DNA of 35,197 nucleotides from Schoenoplectus triqueter (taxonomy: Eukaryota > Streptophyta > Magnoliopsida > Poales > Cyperaceae). Shown in pieces: positions 20,165-31,607 of the stretch. The first letter of the stretch is position 1; each line of letters opens with the position of its first letter. The position numbers were made by a program, and so were the translations under genes. Below the pieces are notes generated by a model. It made no database searches. It saw only the letters and a program-made list of their open reading frames with translations, and was not told the origin of the DNA. The DNA lies in assembly GCA_964058805.1 (NCBI GenBank), contig CAXKVV010000351.1:1-35197 (forward strand), in the 5' to 3' direction.

Positions 20165-21185
20165 GCTCTTATATGCTTTATTTTGCAATTGTTTTAGTAA
20201 ATAAAATAGAAGAAAAGAGAAAATTGGTATGATTGAGCTATTTTGTTGTATTTGTAGTTTAGATTGAGTTTTAAATTCAGTCCTAGCTAGAGGTGTTATT
20301 TTTTCCCTTTTCTGTTTAGATTTAGTTTATTTATTAATAGATTGAAATAATTTATTTAGTTAATTTATTATATATGATTATTTATTTTATAATTTAATAA
20401 ATTATTATATTATATTATTTTATAAATTATATTGTACTAGCTAAATTTATAAAGTTTGCTTCATGATTTAGTATTTTTAAACATTTGTAGCAGCTCAATT
20501 TCAAATCATAAATAATAGAAATAAGTTTGATTTAAAATAAAAAAAATAAACTATGGCCCCTCGAATAAACTAAAATGCAAACTATAGTCCCTCAAAAATA
20601 AAATAAAATACAAACTATAGTCCCACAAAAATAAAATAAAATACATCAATACCGACGAAATATTTTTCTAATGAGAGACAGACTATATATGTCTCTTGGT
20701 CGAGTTTCACGGCGAGGGTGCTTGTGCCTTGCATCAGTAGGTACGTGGGTCTCTATAACTCGGATGGAGTGGTCAGGGATAATATACTGTCACACGTGAG
20801 GAGCCTCATATTGGATATCAGAGGTACCGACACTCGGCTCGATGATCATCTGACTCATAAGCTGAGAATACGACATGACATCTCCCTGAAATATAACAAA
20901 CTCGTTAGTCATCGGTGACGGCACTGGATCAGGTGGAACGTCCATCGGAGGGTCATCAATAAAGGCGTTAATATCTTCAGAATTCATCGGAAGACCTGTA
21001 TAATTAAATTAGACATATTTATATAAATTAAATTAAGTAAAATCAATTCAATATAAAATAATTACAAGTTAAAATGGATCAAAGTTAAATTAACCTGTGG
21101 ATGCAAGTATCGCCGTGAAAATATAAGGATAACCTAAATTGGCCATCTTAATTTATCTCAATTCATATTGTCGAATCATGTATGT
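20165..21185 (-). repeat. Inverted duplication, copy B (PMD 3' region)
   Basis: Minus-strand counterpart of 14190-15310, lacking the 219-bp MITE. Its left (plus-strand) end keeps the shared non-coding tail with GCTGCTACAAA and CATACCAATTTTC. Its right end is cut at about 21185, where the copia LTR sequence begins. It keeps a longer open stretch than copy A. Confidence 0.85.
20790..20987 (-). pseudogene. PMD-like C-terminal exon fragment
   Basis: The minus-strand frame of 65 codons reads MNSEDINAFIDDPPMDVPPD, then PSPMTNEFVIFQGDVMSY and EPSVGTSDIQYEAP. The same exon in copy A at 14655-14815 reads EDIDIFTDNPPTDSPPDP and then breaks with stops. Upstream PMD exons are absent because the copia LTR truncates the locus, so this is a fragment, not a gene. 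Bases downstream on the minus strand keep a conserved arginine-rich reading in another frame (RHKHPRRETRPRDIY), the likely true C-terminus after a frameshift or intron. Confidence 0.6.
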
Positions 21186-22182
21186 CTCAATTTCATATTC
21201 CACGCCTTCCACCACCTGACACTCAATCAGAATCAAAGAAATCGATGTAGAAATCAGTCCCTCGAGACTTGACTTGAACTTTCAAATTCTTGAATTGAGT
21301 TGATATGGCGATTAAGTCCTCCAAGGAACTTGCAGATGCTCTTTTCTTTTCTCTCAACTTACGAACTGAAGTAGAGAGTATTTAATCTTAATGGAGCATG
21401 ATATTGTGCAGTATAGTATGAAAATTGAATGCACATTATTATATGCAAGCCTTTGAGACCCAGCCCTTAAATACAAGTGTAAGGGTCTCGAAATAGCATA
21501 AATTTTGATTTTTTTTTAATGTGCTAAAAATAGCCAAAAATGTGGTGCTCATATTCTCAAGTCTACTACAGATGATTTACACATTTTCTAAAAATTTTGA
21601 GCTAATTCGGGAAATGAATCTGCTAAAACTAGCAACTATAAGCTATTGCGCTCCTAATTATTTTAACCATAACTTTCTCATATGATGTCCGAATTAACTG
21701 GTTCAAAACACGTAGAAAATTTAAGAATAAGATATCTAATTTTGTTACTTTGAGTTTTCTCAAATTTGTGGCACATCATAGTCTACAATTCAGTTGAACA
21801 CGGCTAGACAGTTTCAATACATGTATTTTCATCCCATATTACTCCGAATGATCTTAAATAAATTTGAGAAAATTCATACTCACTTTATGTTAAATCCATA
21901 ACATTCTTAACTGTATATTAGCTCAAATTTCATACTTGTATTAATTAAATTAATTATAATCAGTTCATCAATAATTATAATTAACTTAACTTTAATTCTA
22001 TATGTATTCGTATCTAAATCTGGATGAAATGCGTATCATGTCATATTTTATTAATCACATTTATTTAGCATGTCATGATATTATCTAAAGTAATATGTAA
22101 TTATAGTAATTAATATATTTAATCATATTACACATAGTCCAAACTTTATATATTAGATTTTAGACGTCTCAAAAATCTAACA
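21186..22182 (-). repeat. Copia 3' LTR, truncated
   Basis: It ends (plus strand) ATCTAACA, which is TGTTAGAT at the minus-strand start. It aligns with 27615-28452 and 29690-30636, sharing CACTCAATCAGAATCAAA, TTGAGTTGATATGGCGAT and GAGAGTATTTAATC-like phrases. The TGTTGGAT terminus expected near 21085 is missing. Confidence 0.85.
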
Positions 22183-22195
22183 ATCTCCAACATGG
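22183..22195 (-). promoter_or_regulatory. Polypurine tract next to the 3' LTR
   Basis: The minus strand reads GTCCATGTTGGAGAT immediately before TGTTAGAT, a slightly decayed form of the GTCCAAGTGGGAGAT typical of plant copia elements. It primes plus-strand DNA synthesis in an active element. Confidence 0.75.
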
Positions 22196-22989
22196 ACAAG
22201 TGTGATACTATTGATTATATATATCCTTTAACTAACTTTATTGCATGCAAAAAAAATTGTCTTTTCTTTTCATATTTTCTTTACAATTTGGTCCACCAAT
22301 CATACCGGCAAGGGACTTAAGCGGCAGTTACCACATCCATTTCGTAGCTATCACGATATAAATTATAGTGCCAAATATAATTAGATGATATAAATTAGAT
22401 TTGGACATATAGTTTAGAAATTACACGTAAGTGTGATCTACGTGTCTATTTCTAATTGAGTCACCTTAAACTTTAAACTTTAGTGAGGTCAAATACTTTA
22501 AACTTTAAAGAGAGAGATCTGATACTTAATGGATAATGCATATCTAAAAAATCTTTTTATTTTTTTCATAACTCAATAAACTAAATGTAATATGCATATC
22601 AAGACAGCTTGTATATATTATTTATATCATAAAATATTAAATCATAAAATAGACTCCCACGGAATCAAATATCTCTCACATAAATATCACTCATAAAATA
22701 AATAAGCTCATATATTGTTCGGATAAGAAGTCTTTTCTTTATATGTTCTAGATTTTAATCAAATATTTTAAACTCTCTCTTTTACACAACTAGAAAACTT
22801 ATATATTAAAATGTTTTAGCCATATAAGTTTATAGTTGCTATGTATGACACATTTATTATCACAATACGTGCAGTAAAGTGACATCCTTATGAAATCATA
22901 TATTTAATCGGATTTGATATACTTAATAATCTCAGAACTTATCCAATGTCTGATACGTACGTGTATAATCTTTTATTCTCTATAAATAT

Positions 22990-23674
22990 TTAACATATTT
23001 TGATTGCATTCTAGATATCTTATCTTAAAATATCTTTATCTTGAATTCCTAAGTATCTTCTTAATCATGTTAGCATTCAACACGTAATAACCTAACATGT
23101 ATTATACTAATATGTATCTAATGCCTACAATAGAAGACATATGAATACTTAGTCTCTATTATTTATATATTGCTTTAATCAATTAGGGGTGCTTTTCTTA
23201 ATCTATCTCTCTTAATCACTAAGATATATTTATTTTTATTTTACTGTCACAAAATCTCAATATTCTTATTTATTAAGTTTGACTCTAAACCAAATGATAT
23301 CACAATTCGGTAATACTAATTGAGACCCTTAAACTTTATAGATATTTTCTTTATTTACAATATTTTAGAACTTTAAAACAAAATACTTAATATAAAGTTA
23401 TAAAACTGCATCTCTTTGATTGTATCGTAAATATTACTCACTTATTTTACAAACAATCATCTTTAACATCTATTCAAAACTTTTGAAATACACAAATACG
23501 CCAATATAATTTTCTATCGAGAAATCTATAAAAAAACTTTAAGAATTTCTTTATAATATAAAATCTTATATCTGTATAAAAACTTTCATGGTAAATCTTA
23601 ATTTTATAGTTCTCAACATTACCATTTTCATATCTTATGGTTCCAAATATCCATTTGTACCCAACAGATCTTAT
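22990..23674 (-). pseudogene. Copia reverse transcriptase/RNase H remnant
   Basis: From 23674 the minus strand reads IRSVGYKWIFGTIRYENGNV and then ENYKIKIYHESFYT, matching the N-terminus of the copia reverse transcriptase domain (family pattern GCKWVFK.K...DG....YKARLVAKGF.Q). GYKWIF lies at 23662-23645. Further left, a frame at 23064-23047 reads LRRYLGIQDKDIL, resembling the RYLxGTKDxML motif just before the RNase H part, but this match is weak and the spacing (about 600 bp against roughly 1 kb in intact elements) implies large deletions. Stops are frequent throughout. The YVDD catalytic motif was not found intact. Confidence 0.65.
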
Positions 23675-23777
23675 ACTCTAAGGTAGTGAGGAAAAATATT
23701 TAAAATGCTTGTCCACAAATGATTTTCATTTAGTTGTATATAAGAATTTTAATTTATGTTTGAAAATATAAATTTTT

Positions 23778-23963
23778 TTATGAGCATGCTTTTGTAAAGG
23801 ACTTGAAAAATATGCCAATATCAAGACTCATCTTTTTCTCTCTAGTAAATTTTCTTAATTGACACTTAGCACAATATTTCTTTGAGAATAAGGACTGAAT
23901 CATTAACCGATACAACATAAACACAAAATACATTCTTCCAAAACACTCATAGGTCCACACCAC
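23778..23963 (-). other. 61-codon open frame in the copia interior, uncertain pol fragment
   Basis: The minus-strand frame contains YCAKCQLRKFTRE, which resembles the CxxCxxxKxxR motif of copia gag-pre-integrase. It lies too close to the reverse transcriptase remnant for normal spacing, since the whole integrase should lie between. Either integrase is deleted or the match is chance. Confidence 0.3.
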
Positions 23964-25754
23964 TGCTAGAAGTAATGTCTTTATTTGAGTATATTTTTAG
24001 TCCTTATGTGTTTTATATGTTTTATTGATTCTCTATTTGAGATGAAATTTGCTTAATGATAAAAAATTAATTAATCTCGACCAGAATTTTGAACAAAATT
24101 AGGACTTTGGTTCTAAATCTCATCATCACTAGTCTAACATAAATTTCAAATAAAATCATAACTTTGGCTCTGAATCTTATTCTAATTCATATTTTTCTCC
24201 TTCGAAAATGACTAAATAACGTTATTTTTTATCATATCTCCCCCCCCCCCCACAAACTCTATATCATCAGAGAAATTAATGTTTATATGTTATCTCAATT
24301 AAATTATGTTATGTGAGTTTGTAATAAATAATATATATCTTCAGTGAGACCTTATACCTATTAAAATAGCAATTCATTCTCCTTATGTTCAGTTTCTACT
24401 TAATTGACTTATAAAGTCTGGCTTTATTTGAACATATCCATATACCAAAATAAAAAAAAAAATGGTTTCAATAAATTACTTTAATAGGTATTTAAAATAT
24501 ATTTTTTTATGTTGCGGTATATTAGTTTTCTTATCATAGATTTTATACAAAATAGATATATATATATATATATAATATACTTTTATCTATAATCTTATTT
24601 TTGTGCCATTTTTTTATTATTGAAAGAATTTAATAATATATATCATGTGACAGTGACACAAATATATTTAAAATCTATGTACTTTGAAAATATCTTATCT
24701 TTAATGATATATATATATATCCATATCTAAAATAGTCATCAGAATAATATTATTTTTTTTTCTATCATCCTCAAATGGATCATAGATATATTGTATTATA
24801 TGACACTATCACTATGTAGTTCATATTTTATCATTTTTTTATTAATATTGACATAATAAGTTTAACTAAAACTCAATCGTATATGTCATAACTTAAAAAC
24901 TTATTGTATTAAATTTGTAAAATATATAAAATAAATGATAAGTTTTGTTATCCAAGAAATTACTTATTAAACTGAATGAAAATTAAAGTTAACTTATTTT
25001 GAATCATAATGAACTTAAATTTCTATATCAAAATTAAGTAAATATTAATACTTATCTTAATTAGAAATAAAAAATTATGATAATATACTATAACTTTTAT
25101 GTTTCATCCTTACTACTAAAATATTTTTTTATTTCATAAAATATTAATATGATACAACCTAAATATTTTATTTTTAAAATTATATAATTCATATTAACAC
25201 TTTATTTTATGAAATATAAATTAGATTTATCTAAAAGATAATCTTCTAATTATGTATATCATATAGACTCAAATAAATTTTAATTTTCAAAAGTAATCTT
25301 TTTGCCTTCATTTTAGCCTATTATTATTGCCCTATATAAATGAGTATTTCATCACTAATTTTCTTCTAATATAATATTCTTTTTAATAATAATACATAAG
25401 TTTTAGAAATTTACTTTTTAGTTAACAAACCAACCTTTAAACTTTTTTGCAGCTTTCTTATTATCCTATTTATAATAAATAAGTCTTGTTAAGAATATAT
25501 CTTATGTACCTTAATATTCTTAATTAAAATATATTGATATAAATATTACTTTGTCCGTTTTAACCTTTTCTTGATAGTGCCCCCTTAATTGTCAATTATG
25601 AATTTATGATCATATATCATTTCTTATTCATTTAATCTTAAGCAATGTAATTATAAATTAGCGAACAAAAGAATAACTAACTGCATGATTTTAATGCATA
25701 TATTTTAATTAAATGTCTTATTTTAGTAATTGAACACTGACTATTAATCATCAT

Positions 25755-26530
25755 GTCAATCAATTAGCCTTCCTTTGGACCGACTAATGATCACACGAAA
25801 AACTTATAATTATCACCGCACCAATTACCACTCCTAAGTTGACAATCAACCATCAGTCGATCAATTAACCTTCCTTTTGTCCAATTAATCAATCACATGA
25901 TAACTAATGATTATCACCTCGTCAGACATCTCATACAATTTCAATGAGTATCAACCTTCCTTTGGGCCGATTAATGCACGTACTCATCTGAAATAGTTAT
26001 AATTTTCCTTTAATATGATAAATTTGTATTAATATTTTTGAAAAAAATGTTCGTTTGCGGTCAATTATCACATAATCAATATAATTTCAGAGTATATAAT
26101 TTGATGCCTTAATTAAAAAATTTTACTTAATCATGAAATTAAATATCATAATTTATCTTTAACCATAATCTCAGAATTTATTCAAAGGCCTAAACTTATT
26201 ATGCTCCTTTTTAATTTTTAGCCAAAGTACACATCCACTAATGAAATATCTTTGGATGCAAACATTACTTTCAGGTACTTTGGAGTAGTGAATAAAGTAC
26301 AAAAATATAACCTTTTTGTCAATCAACCTTTGGGTTAAATTAACATATCCATAAACTAACGACCAGGCCAGTCAACGGAGGGAGGAGGATCACAAATGGA
26401 TCACTTAAGTTTTAAGCCCCCGACGCTTTTCTAGACATCACTAGCCCATGTGTATCCCAACCTATTTTTATACACTACATTTATGCACTACACAATTTCA
26501 GTAAATGTTAACCCTCCTTTGGACTGGTTA
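25755..26530. repeat. Dispersed CCTTCCTTTGG motif, about five copies
   Basis: Variants of ATYAACCTTCCTTTGGNCC followed by an ATTAAT or GGTTAA word occur near 25770, 25869, 25953, 26325 and 26511. The minus-strand form is GGNCCAAAGGAAGGTTRAT. Their position suits the leader or gag region of the minus-oriented copia element. Confidence 0.55.
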
Positions 26531-27497
26531 ACAGTCACTTTGATTGCAAGTACGTCATTTTAAATTTATCATGTAACATCTTGCATGAGTCTCAAATAAA
26601 AAAAAAAATCATTTGCATAATACTCAATGCTCAACTCATACAAATATGGCATGTATTACCCTAATTTTGCCTTTAAATAGATCCTAAAATCATAACCTAA
26701 ATTCTAAACTAAAATGTAAAAACTATAACTACTCGTCATAACTAGAATTTAGAGATTCAATCTAAATAATTTATATTCAGTATTTTTTTTACTTTTCTTA
26801 AATAACTTAATTACTAAAATTAACCACCATAATTATTGTACTTCACTTTTTCAAAATATTTCATAACTATTTTTGGTAAAACCTAATTGCACTTTATTCC
26901 CCCTAAAAAAATTTACAAACCGAAAATAGTTTGCAAAATAATTTCAGTAAATTCCAAAAAAAACTAAAAAACTTGAAACTATCAAACCGGAAATAATTTT
27001 TAGGGTCAAAAATCGATGATCTTTTAGATTATCTGAGAACAAAACTTATTGATATAAAATAATCTTTCTAAATTTGGGTCATATGCTCAAATCGGAGTTA
27101 TGAATCAAAAGTTATATCTTTTTATGTCAGAATTTTTTTTCAGTAATTTAAGAATTTCAAAAAACTTCAAAAACTTTTCAGATAATTGATATTATAATCT
27201 CTGTAAAAAATCTTAAAGTATAGTTATTATGGTGTAATACAACTCATGATCTAGAACACTAATATGTCCATATATAACTTATCAATTCTGAAAACTAACA
27301 AAATCTAAAACTGACCAGATTTGTATCCTAGCATATTTTTCCTAATAATTCCTAATCAATTCAAAGATCAATATAGAAATTAAAAAACACAAAATTTTAG
27401 GACAATTCTCAAAATAACTGATAAATAATTCATCAATTTTAGAAATTCTCTAGACCATATAACAGATGAAATTCACTATATTAATTATTACATAGGT

Positions 27498-27510
27498 GGC
27501 TCTGATACCA
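27498..27510 (-). promoter_or_regulatory. Primer-binding site (tRNA-iMet), copia 5' side
   Basis: The minus strand reads TGGTATCAGAGCC, complementary to the 3' end of initiator tRNA-Met, two bases (AG) after the CCAACA end of the LTR. This is the standard copia arrangement and fixes element orientation as minus. Confidence 0.9.
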
Positions 27511-27512
27511 CT

Positions 27513-28452
27513 TGTTGGATTAACTCTACGAATTTTCCTAATATCTTTAAATATTTCTAAGACCTACTTCTATATAATAAAATAAATAATAGCGCAGCAA
27601 ATTTACCTTTTATCTTTCATGCCTTCGGCGATCTGGCACTCAATCAGAATCAAATAAATCGATGTAGAAACTTATCCCTCGAGATTTGACTTGAACTTTG
27701 AAATTTCTAAATTGAGTTGATATGGCGATCAAGTCCTTTCAAGGAACTTACATACCCTCTTTCTTTTCTCTCAACTTACGAACAGAAGTGGAGAGTATCA
27801 AACCTTAATGGAGCAGGATATTGTGGAGTATAGTGCGAAAATTAATTTGCACATTATTATATGCAAGCCTTGGAGACTCAATCCTTAAAAATAAGTGTAA
27901 GGGGCTCAAAATAGCATAAATTTTAGTGTGTTAATATGTTAAAAATAGCTTAAAAGGTGGCACCCATGTTCTCAAGTCTGCTACAAATGAGTTACACATT
28001 TTATAGAAGCTTTGAGCTAATTTGGGAAATAAATCTAGTAAAAATAGCAACCAGAAGCTGCTACGCACTTCTGACTGTTTTAGTTTTCCATCATAGTCAA
28101 AAATTCAGTTGAACACGGCTAAACAGTTTTAAAATGTGTATTTTCGTTCCATCTTACTCCGAATTATCTTGAATAAATTCGAGAAAATTTATATTCACTT
28201 TATATTGAATCCACAACATTCTTAACCGTATATTAGCTCAAACTTAATACTTGTATTAATTAAATTAATTATAATCGGTCTATTAATAATTATAATTAAC
28301 TTAACTTTAATTTTATATGTATTTATATCCAAATCTGAGTGAAATATGTATCATGTCATATCTTATTAATCACATTTATTTGGCATATCCTGATATTACT
28401 TAAAGTAATATGTAATGATAGTAATTAATATATTTAATCATATTATATGTAG
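27513..28452 (-). repeat. Copia 5' LTR, internally deleted and truncated
   Basis: Begins (plus strand) TGTTGGATTAACTC. Compared with the full LTR at 29589-30636 it lacks about 130 bases near 28082 (GACTGTTTTAG joins directly to CATCATAGTC) and the final 35 or so bases, stopping at about 28452 where an oppositely oriented LTR begins. Confidence 0.85.
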
Positions 28453-29151
28453 TTTAACTAAATTTTAGACTATGATATGCCTCAAATTTGAGAAAACTCA
28501 AAATAGAAAAATTACAGATCTTATTCGTAGCTTTCCAATGTATTTTAAAATAGTTAATTCGGACATTATATGAGAAAGTGAAAAATATTCAGCAGTGCGC
28601 AGCATCTTATGGTTGCTATTTTTAGCAGATTCGTTTCCTGAATAAGCTCAAAACTTCTAAAAAATGTGTAGCTCATCTATAGCAGACTTGAGAACATGGA
28701 TGCTACATTTTAGGCTATTTTTTAACACATTAACATATCAAAATTTATGTTATTTTGAACACCTTACACTTATATTTAATGGTTGAGTCTCCAAGACTTG
28801 TATATAATAATGTATATTTAGTTTTCGCACTATACTCCACATTATTTTGCTCCATTAAGGTTAGATACTCTTCACTTCTATTCGTAAGTTCAGAGAAAAG
28901 AAAAGATGATCTATAAGTTCCTTAGAAGGACTCAATCGCCATATCGACTCAATTCAGGAATTTGGAAGTTCAAGTCAAGTCTCGAGAGACAGGTTTCTAC
29001 ATCGATTTCTTTGATTCTGATGGAGTGTCAGGTGGCGAAAGGCGTGAAAGATGGAAGGTAAATTCTCTCCGCTATTATTTATTATATTACATAGGAGTAG
29101 GTCTTATAATGGCTTAAAGATATTAGAAAAACTCGTATAGATAATCCAACA
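28453..29151 (+). repeat. Copia-family LTR, plus orientation, 5' truncated
   Basis: Reverse-complement relative of the neighbouring LTRs, ending AATCCAACA at 29151. It starts inside the LTR (AACTAAATTTTAGACTATGA), lacking roughly the first 350 bases of its own orientation. Confidence 0.88.
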
Positions 29152-29153
29152 AG

Positions 29154-29166
29154 TGGCATCATAGCT
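29154..29166 (+). promoter_or_regulatory. Decayed primer-binding site (plus strand)
   Basis: TGGCATCATAGCT, two changes from the TGGTATCAGAGCT seen at 29574-29586, two bases after the LTR end. Confidence 0.8.
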
Positions 29167-29573
29167 AATTCGGAAAATGAATCTGTTAAAAATAGCCAGC
29201 AGAAGCTGATGCGCACTACTGATTGTTTTAATCATAACTTTTTTATTATGATGTCTGAATTAACTGGTTAAAAATACATTAAAAAGTTAAGAATAAGATC
29301 TCCAATTTTGCTATTTTGAGTGTTCTCAAATTCGGGGCACGTCATAGTCTAAAATTTAGTTGAAACTGTGTAGCCGTGTTCAACTAAATTTTAGACTATG
29401 ATATGCCCCGAATTTGAGAAAACTCAAAATAGTAAAATTGAAGATCTTATTCTTAACTTTTCAACGTGTTTTGATCCACTTAATTCGAAAATCATATGAG
29501 AAAGTTATGACTAAAACATTCAGCACTACAACAACTTTGGGTTGTTATTTTTAGCAGATTTGTTTCCCGAATT
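29167..29573. repeat. Central palindrome made of two inverted LTR-internal segments
   Basis: The left arm runs to 29364 and the right arm starts at 29379, with a 14-base spacer. The innermost 21 bases (ATAGTCTAAAATTTAGTTGA plus A) are perfectly inverted. Each arm is about 200 nt and corresponds to a piece found within the LTR itself (AATTCGGGAAATGAATCTG to GTTGAACACGGC, seen at 21605-21800). Thus the sequence after each primer site is not gag or leader but LTR sequence, joined at the shared AGCTAATTCGG. Confidence 0.9.
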
Positions 29574-29586
29574 AGCTCTGATACCA
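29574..29586 (-). promoter_or_regulatory. Primer-binding site (minus strand)
   Basis: The minus strand reads TGGTATCAGAGCT, intact for initiator tRNA-Met, two bases after the LTR end. It faces the plus-strand site at 29154. Confidence 0.9.
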
Positions 29587-29588
29587 CT

Positions 29589-30636
29589 TGTTGGATTAAT
29601 TCTACGGGTTTTCCTAATATGTTTAAACTTTTCCAAGACCTACTCCTAAGCAATAAAATAAATAATAGGGCGAACTTACCTTCAATCTTCCACGCCTTCT
29701 GACACCTGACATTCAATCATAATCAAAGAAATTAATGTAGAAACCTGTCCCTCGAAACATGACTTGAACTTCTAAATTTCTGAATTGAGTTGATATGATG
29801 ATCAAGTCCTTCTAAGGAATTTGTAGACCCTCTTTCTTTTCTCTCAAATTACGAAAAAAGTGGAGAGTATCTAATCTTAAATGAAACAGGATATTGTGGA
29901 GTATAATGCAAAAATTGAATGCACGTTATTATATGCAAGGCTTGGAGACCTAACCCCTAAATATAAGTTTAATTGCTAAAAATAGCCAAAAATGTGGCAT
30001 CCATATTCTCAAGTCTTCTACAGATGAGTTAAACATTTTTTAGAAGTTTTGATCTAATTTGGAAAATAAATCTTCTAAAAATAGCAACCAGAAGTTGTTG
30101 TGCATTGCTGACTATTTTAGCTATAACTTTATCATATGATCTCCGAATTAACTGGTTCAAAATCATTGGAAAGCTAAGCATATGATCTCTAATTTTGTTA
30201 TTTTGAGTTTTTATCCAATTCGGGGCACATAATAGTCTATAATTCAGTTGAACATGACTAGACAGTTTCAACACGTGTATTTTCGTCCCATCTTACTCTG
30301 AATGATCTTAAATAAATCTGAGAAATTTCATACTCACTTTATGTTGAATCCATAATATTTTTAATTGTATATTAGCTCAAATTTAATACTTATATTAATT
30401 AAATTAATTATAATCAATCCATCAATAATTATAATTAACTTAACTTTAATTCTATATGTATTTATATCCAAATCTTGGTGAAATACGTACCATGTCATAT
30501 CTCATTAATCATATTTATTTAGCATGTCCTGATATTACTTAAAGTAATATGTAATGACACTAATTAATATATTTAAATATATTACACATAGTTCAAACTT
30601 TATATATTGAATTTTAGACGTCTCTAAAATCCAACA
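29589..30636 (-). repeat. Full-length copia-family LTR, minus orientation (1048 bp)
   Basis: Runs from TGTTGGATT to AAATCCAACA with an 8-base perfect terminal inverted repeat (TGTTGGAT/ATCCAACA). It is the only complete LTR of this family in the window and the reference for the three others. No polypurine tract follows at 30637, so its right flank is genomic sequence or another element. Confidence 0.92.
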
Positions 30637-31607
30637 GTGTGAACAAATCAAGGTTTCTTTGACAGAAACTTAGAGAGGGTTTGTAGGAGTGTTTGTTCAA
30701 TTATTCTTTGATGACATCGCGATCAATTTACACTCGGGATCTACTCTCTTTTGTTTTGACTTCCATTTTCAAATTTTATGGGAATGAATTTATTTTGTCT
30801 TCCTCTTTTACACTATAAAATACATGGTGGGAGATGTGGGAGAGAGAAGAAGAGGGATAGGAGGGTATTTTAGGTATTATAAAAAATATTAAGTTTTTAA
30901 TAATAAAATTATATATTTAAATAATTAGAATGATAAAATTAAAAAAATTATGATATTTAGATTGATATTTTCAAAACACAAACTTTAAAGTGTTCTTTTT
31001 CAAAATCTCATACTTTGAGGTAACATTTAACTAAATCCTCCTTTCTTTTATGATTCTCAACATCATACCAAGTAACTCCAAAAATGCATAGTATTTTAAG
31101 AAAACAAAATTTTGTCCTTTGATTAAAATAATTTCTCACAAGGGCAAAAGCGAATTGGAAATGTGATCCATCTCTAAAACATGATTACAATTTGGAAGGG
31201 AAGAAAAGATGAGATATGAGAAGGGTAAAATCGAGTGACCAATTTCCAGTAAAATCTTTGGTATTTTTGGCGAGAATCATATGGAAGATGTATATATTCT
31301 GTGAGAATTCTTGATTTCCTCCTTTAGCAGTTGATGTTGTATATATTAATTTTTCATTTTACCAATAACTTTATGTAAAAAAAAAAATATAACCCCAGTG
31401 AGTACCATGAGAAGTAAATTAGATGAAATTTGAGGATTTTTAATTCTCTGATGATGAATTTATTTATATGGGTTTTCATTCTGATAAAAAAAAAAGAGAT
31501 CAACTAACTGTGTCATAGATCTGCACCCCAACTGAAAAAGTCATTGATCAACTAACCGACCGTCCGTTTGTATACGATCATCGAAGTCTTAATATTGAAG
31601 AAATAAA
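30637..31607. other. Spacer right of the LTR palindrome, nothing recognised
   Basis: 30640-30880 is less AT-rich, with a GA-rich run (30830-30865) and a TATAAAAT at 30815. The remainder is AT-rich. No open frame of interest and no known element is seen. Confidence 0.4.

Larger units (their letters stand above)
22196..27497 (-). other. Copia internal region, extensively decayed
   Basis: About 5.3 kb, AT-rich, without a long open frame on either strand. Only scattered pol remnants are readable. The rest is stop-rich. Simple repeats include a 12-base C run at 24240-24251 and (TA)n at about 24557 and 24703. 25760-26520 holds five copies of a CCTTCCTTTGG-type motif in the part that would be leader or gag. 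Confidence 0.65.
21186..28452 (-). mobile_element. Old Ty1/copia LTR retrotransposon, minus orientation
   Basis: In minus orientation the order is LTR (27513-28452), primer-binding site, degraded internal region, polypurine tract, LTR (21186-22182). The total is about 7.3 kb. The LTRs belong to one family but differ at roughly one base in eight by eye, with indels, so the insertion is old if both belong to one element. The 3' LTR has lost about 100 bases at its plus-strand left edge, where it meets PMD copy B. The 5' LTR has an internal deletion (near 28082) and has lost its last 35 or so bases. No target duplication can be tested because both outer ends are truncated. Confidence 0.8.
28453..30250. 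repeat. About 1.8-kb imperfect palindrome (head-to-head LTRs)
   Basis: Centre at about 29371. Left arm: plus-oriented LTR, primer site, inner segment. Right arm: the same in mirror order. The arms are each about 900 bp and diverged by mismatches and small indels, so the duplication is not recent. Confidence 0.85.

Noticed and set aside
23778..23963. Confident call of an integrase zinc-binding region
   Set aside because: The CxxC...K match is short and its distance from the reverse transcriptase remnant is wrong unless integrase was deleted, so it is listed only as uncertain.
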